Below, piece after piece: positions 11,661 through 24,077 of a stretch of 64,000 nt of DNA. Source of the DNA: Alnus glutinosa (taxonomy: Eukaryota > Streptophyta > Magnoliopsida > Fagales > Betulaceae); contig NC_084894.1 in the NCBI RefSeq assembly GCF_958979055.1, positions 19,809,616-19,873,615 of the forward strand, in the 5' to 3' direction. Positions within the stretch are counted from its first letter, which is position 1, and every line of letters starts with the position of its first letter. The position numbers were made by a program, and so were the translations under genes. The notes below the pieces were generated by a model that was not told the origin of the DNA, ran no database searches, and was given only the letters and a program-made list of their open reading frames with translations.

Positions 11661-13651
11661 TTACATGGTATCTGAGTCTTCTAAAGGCACCACTGCTGTT
11701 TTCCTTCGATCCTCAATTTTGTTTTCTTCTCAAAGGCTATCGCATCATTTTCTATAATTCTTTCTTCTTCGTCAACCATGGACGAGTCCATATAGTCAAA
11801 TTCTTCTTCTATAGTTTCTACTCATTGATAACCATTTCTTCTCTACTATTCCTATCATCAATAGAATGGCACACCAATGATGCAGTGTTCTTCACCATCG
11901 ACTACTATCCTGTGTGAGTCTCTTTCTTTGTCTAAATAACATGCTGCACTGCGATTTTTTCTTCTACTAGCAAATACCACCACCCAATTCTCTCTTGTTG
12001 AAAAAAAAAAAAAAATGCCCAAAGAGGTTTCATACCCATAGTTGGCTCAATTTCGGCATAGTAGGTGCTTCCTCCTAAAGTTGTCGATGTCCAAATTTCA
12101 GCCATGGTAGCCGATGCCGACCAAAGTCGTTAATGTTCAAATCTTGGCCATAGTGGCCGAAAACAGGTTTGTTTATTAAATGGTTATGTGGGTGGTATCA
12201 TGTCACCGCTTATTTAAATGGGTTGTGTCAAGATTGAGGAGTTTGACTTATTTAGCTAAATTGGTCGTGTTTGGCTTGTAATGACCCGCACTTTTACAAA
12301 AAGGCGTAAGTGAAAATTTTGATTTTCACGTATCGTTATGACATCAACAACGACGTCATCAGAGAGTAAATTGACAACGGAATACATATTTTTCTTTTAC
12401 AATAACACATCAAAGCTGAATTGAATAACTTCAATATATAAAATAATAATCATTTGTTCTGATATGATAAAATACATCCAAATAACAACATACGTACCAC
12501 ATGCGGCACAAACATTACATAACCATTGTATATAACATCTGCATACTAAAGGTCTTGTCCATAACCTAGCAGTTCCAACCTTCATTCTTGCAAAACTCGC
12601 ATGTGATTGTGGTTAACACCACAATCCTATACTATGGTCGAGTGAGTCAACAGTCCTCAACCACATAGTAACACACTGATTTATCTAACAATATATAATG
12701 CATCCAAATGATGACAGTTATATTCCAAAATACATAATCACATTCACATATAATCATGCTTATTCCTCTACTTTAACTATTCACTGACTCAAACCATATC
12801 TCTTGTTAACACATCGTTAACGTTATCTTTTCCGCTAATTTTACATACTATTATCGCTATATTCTCCTCTAATTTAACACACTATTAGCGTTATCTTCTC
12901 CGCTAATTTAACACATTATTAGTCAACCACATACCTAATTCTTCTATCACTGTTTTTCTCTATTATTCCTTCAACCTTTGGTTCATCCATCGGTTTTATC
13001 AGTGTATTGATACCTTGGTACCTAAAATTTCGTTTATTCATTGGTCTCCTCAATTCACTGACGCCGTAGTACCTAAACCTCCAGTCTTTTTATCAAAACT
13101 TATATCACGCGCATAGTATAATCATGCAAACAGCATCACATCCATAATTTCAACCAAAACATGTTACACATATTAAATGCCAGACATCAATTAGTATATA
13201 ATCAAATAAAACAGATATCACTATATTGCTAAAGACTAAACCACACGTATCACCTCCAGTGAGTAAGAAATACTCACAGTAGTTCTTCTGGCTTCAGGAA
13301 AGCATTCAGAGATAAAACCATTGCAATATACATATATAATCCAAATAAATAGTGAATTAGTACAATTCACTAAGCATAGATTTAACCTTATACTCATTTA
13401 TGATTTCTTAATCCTATTATCGTTTTGACATTGTAAAGACATATAAAATTCTTCAATTATAATGTCACATATTTCATGTGGGCATTCTAACTGCATTCAT
13501 TATTAAATTACCAAAATACCCTTAATCATAACAATTACCAAAATGATTCTTTTTACTCGAGTATCACAACGGCATGATTTATACTTCAATCACTCCGCTT
13601 TGAAGACCCTATTTTAAAACATAATTTAAATCATTAAAGGATAAGAATCTT

Positions 13652-13785
13652 ATCCAAAATATCTTTTTAGGATATTTTGTAAAATATTTCAAAATATCTT
13701 TTGGGATATTTTATAAAATATCTCAAAATATCTTCTGGGATATTTTATAAAATATCTCAAAAAATCTTCTGGAATATTTTGTAAA
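13652..13785. repeat. 35-bp tandem repeat, about four copies
   Basis: The unit ATATCTT(T/C)TGGGATATTTT(G/A)TAAAATAT..CAAA is repeated with a few substitutions. Each unit has internal dyad symmetry (ATATTTTATAAAATAT). It lies inside the solo LTR. Confidence 0.8.
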
Positions 13786-13987
13786 ACTTACTAAAAGCAA
13801 TATTCCTTTTCTCTTAATCCGTTTTACTATCCTTAAAACGTTCTCTCATTTTCTTATCAACGATTTTATCATTAAAACATAAAAACTAACTTAAGAGCTT
13901 TAAGAATTTACCACAAGCAAACCCAAGAGCGATGAGATCCGGCCAAAGAGCGTGATGAAGAGGATCCTTTCCCTTTTCTTGTACCAA

Positions 13988-13988
<1 letters not shown>

Positions 13989-14051
<63 letters not shown>
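13989..14051. repeat. (GA)n microsatellite
   Basis: An uninterrupted GA run of about 62 bp inside the solo LTR. The low-complexity serine/leucine open frame on the minus strand here is a by-product of the repeat. Confidence 0.95.
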
Positions 14052-14055
<4 letters not shown>

Positions 14056-15420
14056 AGATATTTATATATGTTCGTGAAAACAGAAAAGAGAGTTCTTCTT
14101 CTTTTGAACCAAAACTAAAAGAGAAAGAGTAAGAGTTTTTCATGCTACTGTATCCATGGAGAAAGTGATGCAGAGAAGCATGAAAGAACTAGAGAAATCA
14201 AGAGAAGAAAAGAGAAGAGAGAACTTACCAAAGGCTAATGTCCAAGGGAGAAGAAGATTCTTCTTCTTCTTTGATTTCCTTCTTTTAAATTCTAATTATG
14301 CACAACAAAGAAATGAAGAAAGCTACTGATTTGAGGGAAGATCAGAGCTTCAGTGTTCTGTTTTCTGTTGCAAAAATAGAAGAACACTAAGGGAGAAAGA
14401 GAGAATCGAGAGAGAGTTTTGAGAGAATTCTTCGAGAGAAGAAGAATATGCGGTTTGTGAGAGAAGCCACCCTTTTATAGAGAAATAAACGGTCCAGATC
14501 AATATATTTTGATATGATCTAATGGCTTAGAAACCAACTTGGAGGACAAGTTTATAAGTTATCAAGCAATCATCACATTTTTCAGATATTTCTTATCTTA
14601 TCTTAATAATTCCTTATCTAATTAAGATGACAAGGTTTGGATGGCTAAGATTTATCACAAACTCATCTAAGGTCAAGAACATGTTGAGCTGGGTCATAAC
14701 TCATCAAAAGAAATGATGAGAATTGGATAAAAATCAAAAGACAGCTGTTTCGGGTGAGATTATGCATTTTTGCAGAAAGTTGCTCGATCGACTTTTACAT
14801 AGGGGAATAATCGATCAATCGATTATTATATCGATCGATCGATTTTTGCTTTTATTATATCGTTCGATTCCTTCATCGCATGATTGATTTTGAGAACACT
14901 ATATAATCGCTTGATCGTCGATTCTATTTAGCTAGAATCCCAATATGTTTTAAACTCTAAATATATTATTACTAAGTATTTGATCTCTTTAAACATGTCT
15001 TGATGAATATTTATGAATAAATATTCATATTTAGTTTATTAGACCATAAGTCTGATTTTAAGATATTTTATTTAATATCTTAAAATACGAGGTATTACAC
15101 GGGTTGACCTATATCATGTTGACACGCGAGTCAACTAACATGCCAACACAAATTACTAACCCAAATACACAATGTGAACCTCTCTTAGCAACCCAAGTGT
15201 GTTTTCTCCCAAGGGATTCACGTCACTCTGTCAAATTTTATGTTTTTTAATTTTAGTTATGATGACCAACAATTATGTGATAAGTCTTATTTATAAGACT
15301 TTAGTGAAACCCTATAGAGTAACACTAAATATATATTTAGATATTTTTATACATGTAAAAATTCTTTGAAAAAACTCATCAACTAGTTTTATTTTAAGTG
15401 TAACACTTAACTGAATATAC

Positions 15421-15925
15421 TATGTCCTTGTTTGGTACACAGAATGAGTATTTCATTAAGAAAATGAATAGTTATTACTGAGAATGAAGAAAGCTAGAAT
15501 GAAATAATTATTCCAATTCCTTAGTTTGGTGACAACACATATACTACAATTGGAATTGAACCAACATTACTAAAAAAGCCACATAATTTCTTATTTTTCA
15601 AAAACTCAAGTCTTTAAAAAAAAAAAAAAAAAATCTTTGAATCTATGGGTGGCTGACCACTCCAATGGGTGTCCGGCCACCCATAGCAAACCCAGGGGAT
15701 GGTCGCACCACCTCCGAAATACCTCGTGGTGGACTTGCGAGGTCCTCCGGGGGTAGTGCGGACAGCCCCGATGCCATCAGGGGTGGCCAAGACCACCCCC
15801 GACTTGCATGGGGGTGGCCAGGTCCACCATGAGGCACTCTAAGGGTTGTACAACCACCCCTTGGGTTTGCTGTAGGTGGTCGGCCACCCATAGATTCAAC
15901 GAGTTCTTTAGATGTTGTTGTTGTT

Positions 15926-15966
<41 letters not shown>

Positions 15967-16216
15967 GTTTAGTTTGAAAAAAATTAAGGAAAAATATGTT
16001 TTATTTATTTTCATTTTTTTTAAAAGGTTGTCTATTCCCTCAGAAATAACTATTAGGCTCATTGTTTAGAGGAATAGTTATTCCTCTTCATAAAAGAGAA
16101 TAGTTAGTCCCATGGAATAACCATTCATAGGAGTAGGTCCCTACCAAATAAATGAGTGGTAATTCCAAAAGAATAGACATTCCATTCTAAGGGCCTAAAC
16201 CGTGAACCAAACGAGC
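15421..16216. mobile_element. MITE with GTTTGGT termini and GC-rich hairpin core
   Basis: The left end GTCCTTGTTTGGTACACAG is mirrored at the right end (CCGTGAACCAAACGAGCC). Inner arm motifs such as GAATAGTTATT and GGAATAACCATTC are also inverted. Such termini resemble PIF/Harbinger-like MITEs, but the target duplication was not resolved. The core (15645-15895) is a palindromic GGGTGGCTG/CGGCCACCC array, followed by poly-T at about 15929-15962. No transposase. Confidence 0.55.
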
Positions 16217-16739
16217 CATATATCTTTGAGAGACTGGTAGATACATTATTGAACATCTACATATTATATGTATTATACACAATCGAACGTGTGTATATAT
16301 ATAGCGCTTTATGGGGCATCATCGGTTGACATCGTCAAAGTTTATATGCACAATAAAATAAAACAAATCATAAACCCCTGAAGTCTAAGGACAATAAGCA
16401 AATTGTGATAGAACAACCTTTTAACTGATAATGATCACTCCATAAGGTGTTCTTAATATTGAATCGAGTTTAGTGTATATACTTATTACATTACACCCAC
16501 TTATTTGCTTAAGGACACTATCTCAATGGAGTAAATCATCCTATCTTATAGTAGCACAACAAGTGTAGACTTTAGTGGGGTAATAATTAGTAAATATCTA
16601 CAACCTAAAACAATTTTGGGTTTACAAGGAATTGAAAAATTATTCCTCACCTTTGGTTTATTAACCGCCAACATGATTTTTCTACAATTTTACACAAACA
16701 AATAATAAATATAAAAAATTAGTTTTTGAGGGCATATAA

Positions 16740-18050
16740 TTTTAACAGACTCCTACTTGCACTCAAAACCAGTCATACATATACTTTACTCTCATGTCTC
16801 AACAAGTTTCTTAAACACTTTTTGAGGTAAGGATTTGGTGAATGGCTCTGGTACATTGTTAGCCAAGGCAAACTTTGCTATTGTCACATCACCTCCACGT
16901 ATGATATCACATATCAAGTAGTATCTTGCCTGAAAATTCCCAAACTTACTGCTCTCTTACCAAGAGTGAAAGCAAATCTAGAAGTTGATTTTTGTCATCA
17001 ATATTTGATTGAAAATCTGAATCTATATACCCTTGAATAGTCAATTCCTCACCCCCAACACTAAGAAATAATGTTTGGTTCTATTCAAATATTTGAGGAT
17101 ATGTTTCACTACTGTTCAATGCTCAGGAATTGGATTCAACCAATATTTGCTCACAAAGCACTATATATTTGTGTTTTAGGATACATTTACTTAGAGAGAT
17201 GAATTCCATGTCTAAAGGGGAAAAAAAACCATTTCTTGGAATTCTACAAAGTAAACCTAGTCAATATCTTGTCAATGTAATTACCTTGTGAAAGTACAAA
17301 TAATATTTTCTTTTGGCCTCTATATATTGTGATCCTGAGTATGTAGGATGCTTCACCAAGCTCTTTCATTGTTAAGTGACGAGACAACCATCTTTTCACA
17401 AATGGCATTGCTCCTACGTCATTCCCAATGAATAGTGTGCCATCTAAATAAAAGAATTAGAAATGTAAGAATATTTCCACTGCCTTTTTATAAACACAAG
17501 GTTCATACATGTTTTGTGAGAAACCAAACGATATGATTGACTGATCAAACCAGATGTTCCAACTACATAATGCTTGTTTTAGGCCATCAACTTGCATACT
17601 TTTGATTCACGCCCATGAGATATGAAGGCTTCTGGCTGGTCCATATAAATTTCTTCTTGGATGTATCCACTCGAGAATGCAGTTTTTACATCCACTTTCC
17701 ATATCTAAAAGTGATAGTATGCAATTGAAAAAATAATCCTTATGTACTTTAGCATAGCCATTGGTGAAAAGGTTTCTTCACAATCAATACCAACATTTTG
17801 AGTGTAACCTTTTTCCATTAACCTAGTTTTGTACATCTTTACCTTTCTAGTAGGTTCTAATTTTCTTTGTAGACTCATTTGCAACCTATAGGCTTAATGT
17901 CTTTAGGTTTGTCTATTAAGGCCCAGACTTGATTGGAATACATAGAGTCCATCAATGATTCCATAGCCTTTTTCCAATGATCAATATCCTCATCAGTCAT
18001 GGGAATAACGAGGCTTCGGATATGAGGTAATATTGTTATTCCTTCCTAGA
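16740..18050 (-). pseudogene. Ty1/copia pol remnant (reverse transcriptase region)
   Basis: Six-frame reading on the minus strand gives scattered, frameshifted matches to the copia reverse transcriptase. Near 17940-17620 are segments like SMYSNQVWALIDKP and KARLVAKGYTQ-type blocks, then the region before the FLNG block. Further 3' (to about 16740) are weaker pieces of the RNase H part. No frame stays open beyond short stretches. The preceding 16217-16740 may be its LTR, but this was not confirmed. Confidence 0.5.
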
Positions 18051-18097
18051 ATTTTCTTTTCAAAATTTTGAGGACGAATTTTTATAAGGAGGAGGAA

Positions 18098-19560
18098 TGT
18101 AGTACCCCAAATTATTAATAGGATTAAGTAGGTCTTAATTGGAAATTAAGAGTTTTTGACTTTCTGCGTTGACCAAAAAATTGCTTGTGAACGATCGTTA
18201 TTCGTACATCGAATGTTCAAATGATGTGGTGTACAGTGTGTTAGATTGTGTCGAATGATCGAACCGTAGGACGAACGTTCACATAATCCTAAATAGTACA
18301 TGAACATTCGAGCCTTGTGTATCGAAGTTTGACAGGTGGCAATACTGAAGAATCGGCTCATTCTTTTCCTCTATGATAAATACACCACCCCCTTCGTTTA
18401 TTTTGAGTATTTCTACCCCTTTGAGCTAGTATTACTCTAATGTGAGTGTGTGGGAGTCCTTCAGTGGAAGGAAAGCATTTTTTTAAAAAAAACGAGGTGA
18501 TCCTCTTAGCTTAACTTGATTCATTTATAGCTATTATGCTGTTCGGTTTTTTTTTTTTTTTTTTTTTAATGCTTTTTAATCATAGATTTAATCATCTAGT
18601 CGTTATAATGGTCTTAATGCTAGTTTAGTTTTAGGTTTAGCATTTTGATGTTATTAGACAAAGTAATTCTTACATGATAAGTTGTTATGGCTTAGGATTG
18701 TCTTAAGAGTATTGTTAAGGCTGTATGATTTCCTTAGAATTAATTTGCCAGGAACGAACATTCGATCCTCCTTCATCGAACGTTCGATCCTCATGCTTTG
18801 ATCGATCGTTCATCATGTTTTGAATGTTTGCGCATTGTACTCCGAACATGCGGTCGTCGTGTCCTGATCGTTCGTAGGTAAGGAAGAATACATAATTTGA
18901 GCTTATTAGAGCATATAATCAGTTTTATCTTGGGATTAGGACTAATGGTAAGTTTTTTTAATTAATTAATTAATTATTTATTTATTTATTATTTTTATTT
19001 TTATATTTTTTTCCCTAGATTTCAAGGTTTTGGAGCCTTAAGAGGACTTTACGGAGGGACCTTTTGATACAAGTGAGTAAAAATCACATTGATTCTTGTT
19101 ATTATATTTTCCGCATAAGCATGATTATTTTATATATATTAAACGTGCATGTTTATAACTCACATGAAATACCTTTTTGACAATTGTGAACTCTACTTGT
19201 GAAAATGAGTGACGAATTAATAAGATGATGAAAATGATATTTTGTAAACACATGCGTATAAAAGACAGTGAAGAATATTTGCATCGTATGACATGGTATA
19301 TCGGTATGTGTGGGATAATGGTTATTGGCTAACTATACATGTTAACCTTATAGTCAAAGGTTTATTTTTATGTTTGGCTTTGGATCCAATGGTTATTGTG
19401 ACCGGCACAACCATGTTTGAGTTGTGGTAACTATATACGGACGTCATTAGCGAATGTCATTCGCTCGAGGTCGGACTGATAATGATGGAGGGTAGTGTAC
19501 AATATGCGGGGCATCGGTATTGTATTATAGGTCGCTCGGAATAGCACCAACCCTAGCGGG
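18098..19560 (+). mobile_element. Ty3/gypsy LTR copy A, truncated, preceded by a polypurine tract
   Basis: The LTR begins TGTAGTACCCCAAATTATTA right after a purine-rich tract (AAGGAGGAGGAA, 18086-18097) and GAGGACGAATTTTTAT, the usual 3' end of a plant gypsy element. It is homologous to the LTR at 20575-22697 but stops near 19560, about 1.46 kb into it, so its 3' third is missing. The body of the element upstream is replaced by a copia remnant. Two clusters of GAACGTTCG-like palindromes are present (18183-18312 and 18752-18872). Confidence 0.7.
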
Positions 19561-19599
19561 ACCTGTAATAAACATCCCATAATAGCGTAAAATAAAAAT

Positions 19600-20240
19600 A
19601 AGCAAAATTCAAATCAAGAAAAAATTGCCCATACAACATTGGTTTGGGGAGGTCAAATCATGATCATAAGATGGATAAAGATGGGAAACTTCTTGATGCC
19701 TATCTACATTCTGCCACCACCACCAACTTGGATAGAAGTGTCAAGCTTGTCCTCGAAATCATAGTCCGTGTTGCCACTTGGTGCCTCGTTAGTCAGCAAT
19801 CCCGCAAACAAATCTAATATGTATGTCTCCATATGCTCTCCCCACCAACGATCTTTTGTCAGCCTCCTCTACTTTGCGGTGAAGGCAAGGGCAACTGATC
19901 ACCCACCTTTTGTCTTAGTTGGTCCATCCTTGTGTGAGCTGCGCAATCCATGCTTGTACCTCCTAGCTCAGGATGGCAAGCTGTGATGATGAACTTGCTG
20001 AATGGTGCCATGGGCTTCACACAGTTCTCCAAAGGTGAGATTGAGACTTTCATCATGCTGGTAATACGGGTGATCAATCCCCCAAAAGGCAACAACCTTG
20101 AGGATGGGTCATGGAATGCATCTCGAATAACCCATATGACATGTGTTGGGTAGTCAATGTGCACCTAAGTTCATAGCGTGTAGAGGAATTGGGCTCCTAC
20201 CTCACTGATTTTGTTTGTATGGAAGACTCAACAAATTTGG
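19600..20240 (-). pseudogene. Fragment resembling a putative plant transposon protein
   Basis: The minus-strand frame 19859-20164 contains PTHVIWVIRDAF and PSSRLLPFGGLITRI. These resemble the conserved LPYG-LITRI region of uncharacterised plant transposon or retroelement proteins. It is bounded by stops and has no complete domain. The assignment is tentative. Confidence 0.35.
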
Positions 20241-20340
20241 TCGGAAGATGTCATCGGGATTAGTTGCCGCAATGTACACCACTAAGAATTGAATCCTTTT
20301 GAATGTGGAGTGGGCTAGTATTGAGATAAGATAGGGTGAC

Positions 20341-22985
20341 GTGCAAGCTTGCCATAGGAGTTTGACCTTAGAGCCAACCCTATTAGAGCATATCAGAGTA
20401 GCACATACTGAGGATTTAGATTTCATCAATATCCTTGAATGGGTAAGCAAGAACAAGAGGCTTGACTTTAGTGCTGTAGAAGACAAAACCCTAACATTTC
20501 AAGGAAGACTTTCCATGCCTAACGACCCAGAGTCTTACCCTTACACATTACACCTTGGAAGCACCAAGACGTATTGTAGTGCCCCAATTATTAATAGGAT
20601 TAAGTATGCATGTCTTAATTGGAAATTAAGACTTTTTGACTTTCTACGTTGACCGAGCATTCGCTGAGAATAATGAACGATCAATTATCCTACTGCGAAA
20701 GATCTATTTTCCTTCTGCGAATGATCATTTTTCCCACCATGAACGTTCGATGACATGGTATACTACTATGTGTCAGAAGGTACATCTCACGCCGTTGGTA
20801 TGTACGACAAATAGCACACAAATGTTTGAAATAGTACACAAACGTTCGATACTCGAGTATCAAACATTCGATAAGTGGCAACTCACTTCATCTTTATCCT
20901 TTACTTTTTTTTTCCCTATAAATACCCATACCCATTTATTTAATTTATGTATTTTTGACCGTTAGAGGTAGTGCTATTCAACTCTGAGTGTGTGGGAGCA
21001 TTTCGGTGCGTGGAGAAGTTTTCGCTCTAAGGGGTAATTCCCTCAGCTTAAACCTTTCCTGTATAGTTGTTATGCTGTTGATTTATCTTTATAGATTTTA
21101 ATCATATGTTTAACCCTCTAGTTGGTATTATGATCTTAATGCTAGCTTGATATTAGGTGTAGCGTTTTGATGTTTTAGGCATCATGTTTTTTGCATGATG
21201 TGGCTAAGGATCGTATTAGGTGTGTTATTAAAATCCTAGGTCTTGCTTAGTAGTAGTTTACATTGGTTTTAGTTCAAAAACAGTTTCTGCCAGGGACGAA
21301 GGTTCGATCTCTCGAGCTTTGAACGATTGTTTCTCGTAGTACGAACATTCGCGTGTCGTATCAAAAACATTCGACCCTTGAGCACAAAAACTCGTGGGTC
21401 AGGCAGAATACCCATTTTGAACTTATTATAGCATAAGATTGGCTTTTGACTTGAGATTGGGGCTACTGATAAGTTTTTCTTAAATTTCGAGGTTGTGGAG
21501 GACTTTACGGAGTAGCCTTACAATTTTTACTCATATGGATATTTGTTCTTATTTTTCCCGCATAGCATGATTATCTCGTGTACCAAATATGCATGTTTAT
21601 AACTCACATGAAATATAATTTTGATTACTGTAAACTTTACTTTGTGAAAATGAGTGATTAATTCAAGATAATAAAATGTTGAAATTATAAGAGCATGCAT
21701 GTAAAATATGGTGAAAATTAAATTGCATCGTATGACATGGCACACCGTCTCGTGTGGGATAATGATCATGGACTTACTATTATATTGGTTGTTCTTTATG
21801 GTCAAAAGTTTATGCTATATTATGATGGGCCTTCGATCCAAAGGTTGTTTTGTGATTGTTGCTTGAATGGGGGTCACGGTTACGGCTTTGCTAGTAGCAT
21901 TGGCCACCTAAGGTTGGATTCGATTGGGCTGCTAGTATATGATGGTATGTGTACATAATTCGAGGTACCGATGTTATATTACAGGTCCCTCGTAGACCAT
22001 GAATATGACATTATTCTTGTTATAAACATGTACAATATCTATACTGCATCCATGACCATCTTATGAAATGAAATGCTATAATGATATTCTAATGCACGTG
22101 CCTTACATCTTAAACTGAGTTCATAATATGATAACATTTGTATCATGCATATTATTACTCATTAAAACGTGGACTTACGCTTGTATCTTTTCACCTATGA
22201 AACATGTAATGTTTTATAGATAGTTTGTTTGATGACGACCCCGGAGCGGCATATGGTTCTGTTGGAGGGAGTACTCAAGATCATCTTTGAGGAGCTAGAT
22301 CTCATATGGTTGGCTAGGATGTGGAGAGGAGATAATGAATACTGCCGAGATATGATAGACATTATCTTTATGATTTATCTTCTGGAGTGTAGGACTTGAT
22401 TTTGATGTTGTTATGACTCTTAAATCTTTTGGCTCTGGATCTGTATTAGATTTGATGACTAGTCTTTTGACCGTATTTTTGAAAGATTCGCCTATCTATG
22501 TTATGATGTTTTCATCTTACTTTGGCTTTTATTGTTGTGATTGTAGATTTTAGATTGCTATATTTTTTTAAGTGAAAGTCTTCTGTTGTACACTCTCTTC
22601 GGAGAGTATGAGATCCATGTAGTCTTATTCTTTCTGAAATAAAATTGGGAGACGAACCATTGAATTAACTATCAATTAATTACATTAGGGCGTTACATGT
22701 ATCGGGACCTCCGAGAGCGTTTTTGGTGGAATCGAATGAAGAAAGATATAGCTCACATTGTATATTAGTGCCTAACTTACAAGTAGGTAAAGCAGGTTAA
22801 GGCTAAGTGATACAGAAGTATGTCAGTGACCCTTTGTATGTTTTAGAGAGTGAACCACGTACTATGAGTCTGCTTGGACCTAACATACGAAGAGGTACTC
22901 ATCTGAATAGTCGACAAGAAGGATCGTAAGCTCCGTATGAATAAGATTTTGTTGGTCAGGCTTTTAACCTTGCTCAACACCAGGT
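20341..22985 (+). pseudogene. Old Ty3/gypsy pol fragment (RNase H-integrase junction), split by a solo LTR
   Basis: The plus-strand frame from 20341 reads LEPTLLEHIRVAHTEDLDFI, then LTFQGRLSMPND and LGSTKTY, the linker and H2C2 zinc region of gypsy integrase. It is cut at 20574 by the solo LTR. The next bases of the domain (YRDLRERFWWNRMKKDI) resume at 22701, directly after the LTR. Beyond that, stops and frame changes abound up to about 22985. This is an inactive remnant that served as insertion target. Confidence 0.75.
20575..22697 (+). mobile_element. Ty3/gypsy solo LTR copy B (2.1 kb)
   Basis: It starts TGTAGTGCCCC and ends GGGCGTTACA. Flanks are CGTAT (20570-20574) and TGTAT (22698-22702), a 5-bp target duplication with one change. 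Removing the LTR and one repeat restores an uninterrupted integrase reading frame across the site, which proves the boundaries. It is the same family as 18098-19560. No internal region or second LTR is present. Confidence 0.85.
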
Positions 22986-23400
22986 CATGACATACATAAA
23001 TATTTTCTGAAATTTTATTTACTTTTTGAACAATTTATTTCAATTTCGTTTTTCATGAAATTTCACTTTCTTTAAAAAGTAGAAAGCACAATGTAATATA
23101 CAGTTCATCCTTTCTGAAATAGGATTTGTTATCCTATTGGACCTAGACTTATCCTATTGTCTACTAGGTAATTTAGGTGTCTTTTATTGTTACTCTCCTT
23201 GTTGGAGTGGGTTTGACTCGTAAACCTAAGATAATAAAAGATTCCAATCTGATTGGAATAAGAAAGCCTAATGAGATGAGGATTTCCATACCTAATTGGA
23301 TAATGTTTCTTAATAAAATTAGGACTCCCATTTAAGGAATTTTATTCCTAATAAGGATTGGTAAACCAAGTAGTAATTCTAATATGATTAGAATTCATAA
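22986..23400. other. AT-rich DNA, nothing recognised
   Basis: It contains loosely repeated AGGATT and GATTAGG motifs (23220-23440) but no recognised gene or transposon end. Confidence 0.4.
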
Positions 23401-23406
23401 CCCTAG

Positions 23407-23679
23407 TTAGATAAGGATTTCTAATGAGATTAGGTCCTCTTTGAACAATATTAAGTTAGAATGCCACCACCCCTTCAAGACTAGGGGTCGGTTGGCCATG
23501 TGCCATGGGGCTCTTTCCAATACAGAATCCATGCCTTTTTTACATGCAAATTTAAAGAAGATGTAAGTGATGTAACCATTATATGAAGACAAAACCTCAG
23601 ACAATCCATCTTTCCACCATATCTTATGAACAATAGTATTCATAGCAACATAATGTAGTTTAGAATCCAAAAACAATCC
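23407..23679 (-). pseudogene. DUF4283-like retroelement gag/ORF1 fragment, split by the hAT insertion
   Basis: Minus strand: TLVGLFLDSKLHY, then YIFFKFACKKGMDSVLERAP and NRPLVLKGW. This pattern is typical of the DUF4283 domain found in plant LINE ORF1 and zinc-knuckle proteins. The 5' continuation (CLEWNK) lies at 29353-29400, beyond the 5.7-kb hAT element. The frame is continuous if the transposon and one TSD are taken out. It is a fragment only. Confidence 0.6.
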
Positions 23680-24045
23680 AACCAAGGTAAGGCTGCAAGC
23701 GAGCAAAGCTACTCGTGAGCATACTCGGACTCGGCTCGACAAAGCTCGGCTCGAGATTGGTTCATTTATTAAATGAATAGAGCTTGAACATTTTTTTAAA
23801 CTCGTTTAATAAATGAGCTGAACATTTCAATACTCGGCTCGACTCGAGGTATGATCGTGAACAAAGCTTGTAGAAACTTGACTCGGCTCGATAGGCTCGT
23901 TCATATATATAAAATAAGTAATTAATAAATATATATGTAAAAGTTAAATATTAAAATATAATAATTTTTTTAAAACCTAACTAGTAGTTGGGTCTGATTC
24001 CATTTGGATTTTGGGAATTACCAAGTAGGCAAGCAGCCTCTTCCT

Positions 24046-24077
<32 letters not shown>

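Larger units (their letters stand above)
12277..15099 (-). mobile_element. Solo LTR, ~2.8 kb, minus orientation
   Basis: The segment starts TGTAATGACCCGC and ends GAGGTATTACA. Read on the minus strand this gives TGTAATACCTC...GGGTCATTACA, the LTR form of several plant gypsy families, like the others in this window. Flanks TGGCT and CGGGT agree at 3 of 5 positions; the surrounding TIR element would read through as ...CGGGTTGACC, which supports insertion there. It contains a (GA)n run at 13989-14051 and a 35-bp tandem repeat near 13652-13785. No internal coding sequence accompanies it. Confidence 0.6.
11095..15170. mobile_element. Non-autonomous TIR element (GGTTGACTCG family), interrupted by nested insertions
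   Basis: The left part (11095-11210) is rich in ACCCG/CGGGT and GACTCGAATTGACC motifs. The right part (12180-12276, continuing 15100-15170) holds the inverted counterparts (CGGGTTGACC, GACACGCGAGTCAAC). The GTTGAC/GTCAAC and CCCGTT motifs match those in the fragment at 51175-51367. A copia-like LTR remnant (about 11425-11660) and a solo LTR (12277-15099) sit inside it. Exact termini were not resolved. Confidence 0.45.

Noticed and set aside
13886..14143. Ser/Leu repeat protein
   Set aside because: Translation of the (GA)n run inside a solo LTR.
20202..20486. Minus-strand open frame as a gene
   Set aside because: Mostly antisense to the plus-strand integrase fragment, which has clear domain similarity.
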